Shown here piece by piece: positions 62,585 through 64,000 of a DNA stretch of 64,000 nucleotides. How positions within the stretch are numbered: position 1 is the first letter of the stretch; each line of letters begins with the position of its first letter. The notes beneath the pieces were generated by a model, which had not been told where the DNA came from, searched no databases, and saw only the letters and a program-made list of their open reading frames with translations. The position numbers and the translations under genes were made by a program. Origin of the DNA: Closterium sp. NIES-65 (Eukaryota > Streptophyta > Zygnematophyceae > Desmidiales > Closteriaceae); NCBI GenBank assembly GCA_948144175.1, contig CANXME010002327.1:124001-188000 (forward strand), in the 5' to 3' direction.

Positions 62585-62726
62585 TGTCAGAATATTATGT
62601 TTCTCTAGTCTGCAATGGGGTACTCTATAGTGAGTACAACCCTTTTAGGGTTTGCTATATGTATCCCAATGTTTGCTAGTGAACCCCCTACTCTTCTCTC
62701 TTCCTTCCACTCCTCATTTCTTCACA
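62585..62726 (+). repeat. 3' LTR of element H
   Basis: This 142-bp LTR differs at three positions from the 5' LTR. It is followed by CATGC and the gypsy D sequence CTGCCATCTCTGCCCTG. Confidence 0.95.
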
Positions 62727-62731
62727 CATGC

Positions 62732-63152
62732 TGCCATCTCTGCCCTGAAAAATGTTCTCTTTTCACCGCCCGTCCTGCGCATCGCCGACCCACACGGCCC
62801 ATTCAAAGTAGTTACTGACGCAAGCGACATCGCCATCGGAGCCGTACTGCTACAGGACTTCGGCAACGGCCTACAGCCCATCGCATACGAGTCACGAAAA
62901 CTGCATCCGCTTGAGAAAAATTTACCCGATAAACGACCGCGAAATGCTTGCGATCGTGCACGCGTTCAAAGTGCGGCGCTGTTACTTGACCGGCGCAGAC
63001 GTGACAGTACGGACAGACCATAAATCACTACAGTACCTCCGCGCACAGCCACACCTTAACCCACAACAGATTCGCTGGCTCGATTTTCTCGAGTCCAATT
63101 TTCACTACACGGTCACCTACAAAAAGGGAGCCTCAAACACGCCGACGCACTG
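62732..63152 (+). pseudogene. Gypsy D RNase H
   Basis: This is RNase H of the gypsy type: ALKNVLFSPPVLRIADPHGP, VVTDASDIAIGAVLLQDFGN and PIAYESRKLHPLEKN. A frame change near 62,917 follows, and the other frame carries INDREMLAIVHAFKVRRCYL, VRTDHKSLQYL and WLDFLESNFHYTVTYKKG. Catalytic Asp (TDAS), Glu (REML) and Asp (TDHK) are all present, but they are split between two frames. Confidence 0.88.
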
Positions 63153-63880
63153 ACCCGCCCCACTGCCCAGATCCATGCAATGCTACTCGCCCAGGCAAGC
63201 CCACTACTGACAGGCCTATTCATCCACGGGTACCAAACGAATCCATTCTTCACAGGAGGAAATTCACAGCAGTTCGCAGCAGCAAAGGGAGTCTATTACG
63301 TAAAAGCCGGGTCCGACCGCATCTGGGTACCAGGGTACACACTTCTACGGGAATTACTATTACAGGAGGCACACGACGGAGTTACCTCAGGGCATTTCGG
63401 GGTAGAGAAAACACGGCAGCAGCTGCAACGGTATTATTACTGGCCCGAAATGTTGACCGACGTACAACGACACCTGGCATCGTGTCCCACTTGCCAGCTC
63501 ATGAAATCATCGCGGAAGCGGCCGGCAGGACAGTTGCAGCCGATACCACCCTCAGAGCGTGCTTGGCAGCAGGTGACGATGGACTTCGTCACGGGGTTAC
63601 CGGCCGGGGCGAGTAGGAACGACGCGATCCTGGTCGTCGTCGATCGACTGACGAAAATGGCACATTTCGCAGCCTGCAAAAAATCGATCACAGCCAAAGA
63701 AACAGCTCAACTCTTCATCTCCACCGTCGCTCGACTGCACGGGATACCATCAGCAATCATCAGCGACCGCGACACAAAATTCACCAGCAACTTTTGGCGA
63801 AACCTGTGGCAGCAGTTCGACACGCGACTATAGTTCAGTACTTCGTACCACCCCGAAACCGACGGACAGACAGAACATGA
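63153..63880 (+). pseudogene. Gypsy D integrase, 3'-truncated
   Basis: An open frame at 63,180-63,833 includes the zinc-binding HHCC domain (H in EAHDGVTSGHFGVEKT, CPTCQLMK) and the core domain: first Asp in MDFVTGLP, second Asp in ISDRDTKFTS. A TAG at 63,831-63,833 follows DTRL, after which the same frame gives FSTSYHPETDGQTE with the catalytic Glu. Similarity to gypsy integrase then stops at about 63,880; the usual continuation (a VNR-type block) is missing. Confidence 0.88.
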
Positions 63881-64000
63881 TAAACCGCCAAGCTCGGTGG
63901 CCGGCATCAAGTCGAAGTCAGATGGGCTTCAGGGCGATCTGCTCCATCGACGAGCAGCGTCACCAGATGATCATGAAGGTCAACAAGTGAACAGCATCAA
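63881..64000. other. Unassigned sequence at the window end
   Basis: After the integrase Glu region the sequence no longer looks like gypsy integrase. It may be another insertion or a deletion junction, and 120 bp is too little to tell. Confidence 0.4.

Larger units (their letters stand above)
60928..62726 (+). mobile_element. Non-autonomous copia-type LTR element H (1.8 kb)
   Basis: Complete 142-bp LTRs (60,928-61,069 and 62,585-62,726; three differences) and the target duplication CATGC (60,923-60,927 and 62,727-62,731) bound 1,515 bp of internal sequence. The internal part starts with a PBS (TGGTATCAGAGTATC) and a GTCGCC-type leader array with the hairpin. It ends with the conserved copia 3' block and polypurine tract. 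No gag, protease, integrase, RT or RNase H sequence is present. It should therefore depend on proteins from autonomous copia copies. Size and structure lie between TRIM and LARD classes. Confidence 0.92.
43325..63880 (+). mobile_element. Ty3/gypsy LTR retrotransposon D, interrupted by three insertions
   Basis: In order it has a putative 5' LTR, PBS (TTGGTATTCAGAGCC, split across the copia C insertion), gag (51,385-52,576), protease (to 53,041), spacer and RT (59,833-60,926), RNase H (62,732 to about 63,150) and integrase (to about 63,880). RT before integrase defines gypsy order. Three insertions are bounded by perfect 5-bp duplications: C (CACTT), G (GAGCT), H (CATGC). Without them D would span about 4.4 kb to the window end. 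Lesions include a gag frameshift and stop, a TAA before RT, an RNase H frameshift and an integrase TAG. Similarity to gypsy integrase ends near 63,880, before any C-terminal chromodomain and 3' LTR. Confidence 0.9.

Overview
The window reads as a piece of a plant-lineage (streptophyte) nuclear genome. Three things point there. A receptor-like gene has one leucine-rich repeat (LRR) per ~72-bp exon, with every junction in phase 2, as in plant LRR receptor kinases. Both LTR-retrotransposon superfamilies use primer-binding sites like the 3' end of plant initiator Met-tRNA. The Ty1/copia elements carry very GC-rich, low-complexity leaders and linkers. A charophyte such as Closterium is my guess for the organism, but no taxonomic marker here proves it. 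No rRNA gene, convincing tRNA gene, CRISPR array or bacterial operon is visible.

Layout. (1) 1-18,690 is a nest of Ty3/gypsy remnants. A plus-strand gypsy fragment (1-444 and 7,811-8,220) is split by a minus-strand copia element A (445-7,810; target duplication GTTAT). It abuts, tail to tail, a second gypsy fragment on the minus strand (8,221-18,690). That fragment is split by a solo LTR (8,678-8,808; GAGGG) and by plus-strand copia B (9,419-16,733; GTAAT). (2) 18,690-20,385 holds no recognisable gene but has a dense cluster of GTCGAC hexamers. (3) 20,386-26,263 is two truncated copia pieces, E (plus) and F (minus), with F inserted in E. (4) 26,671-40,062 is a plus-strand receptor gene: 21 single-LRR exons, one Cys-rich/EGF-like exon, one transmembrane exon, then only two pieces of a kinase domain. 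Its 5' end is not visible and the kinase core is missing. (5) 40,063-43,324 is AT-richer sequence without a visible gene. (6) 43,325 to about 63,880 is one Ty3/gypsy element D (putative 5' LTR, gag, protease, RT, RNase H, integrase). It is interrupted by copia C (43,613-51,199; CACTT), copia G (53,042-59,827; GAGCT) and a 1.8-kb non-autonomous copia-type element H (60,928-62,726; CATGC).

How the parts relate. All six insertions whose target duplications can be read landed inside members of one gypsy family. By-eye LTR comparison gives C as youngest (1 difference in 129 bp), then G (2/132), H (3/142) and A (4/126). B has 2 substitutions plus indels. None of the copia copies is fully open, because each has stops or frameshifts, but C and G are only a few lesions from intact. 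The copia family has several features worth attention: a recurring LREWY/F motif in gag and in the integrase-RT linker, an unusual zinc-knuckle-like motif, a leader hairpin conserved by a compensatory change, and a 3' block also kept in the non-autonomous element. The receptor gene has a 19-bp minisatellite that multiplies one of its own 5' splice sites.
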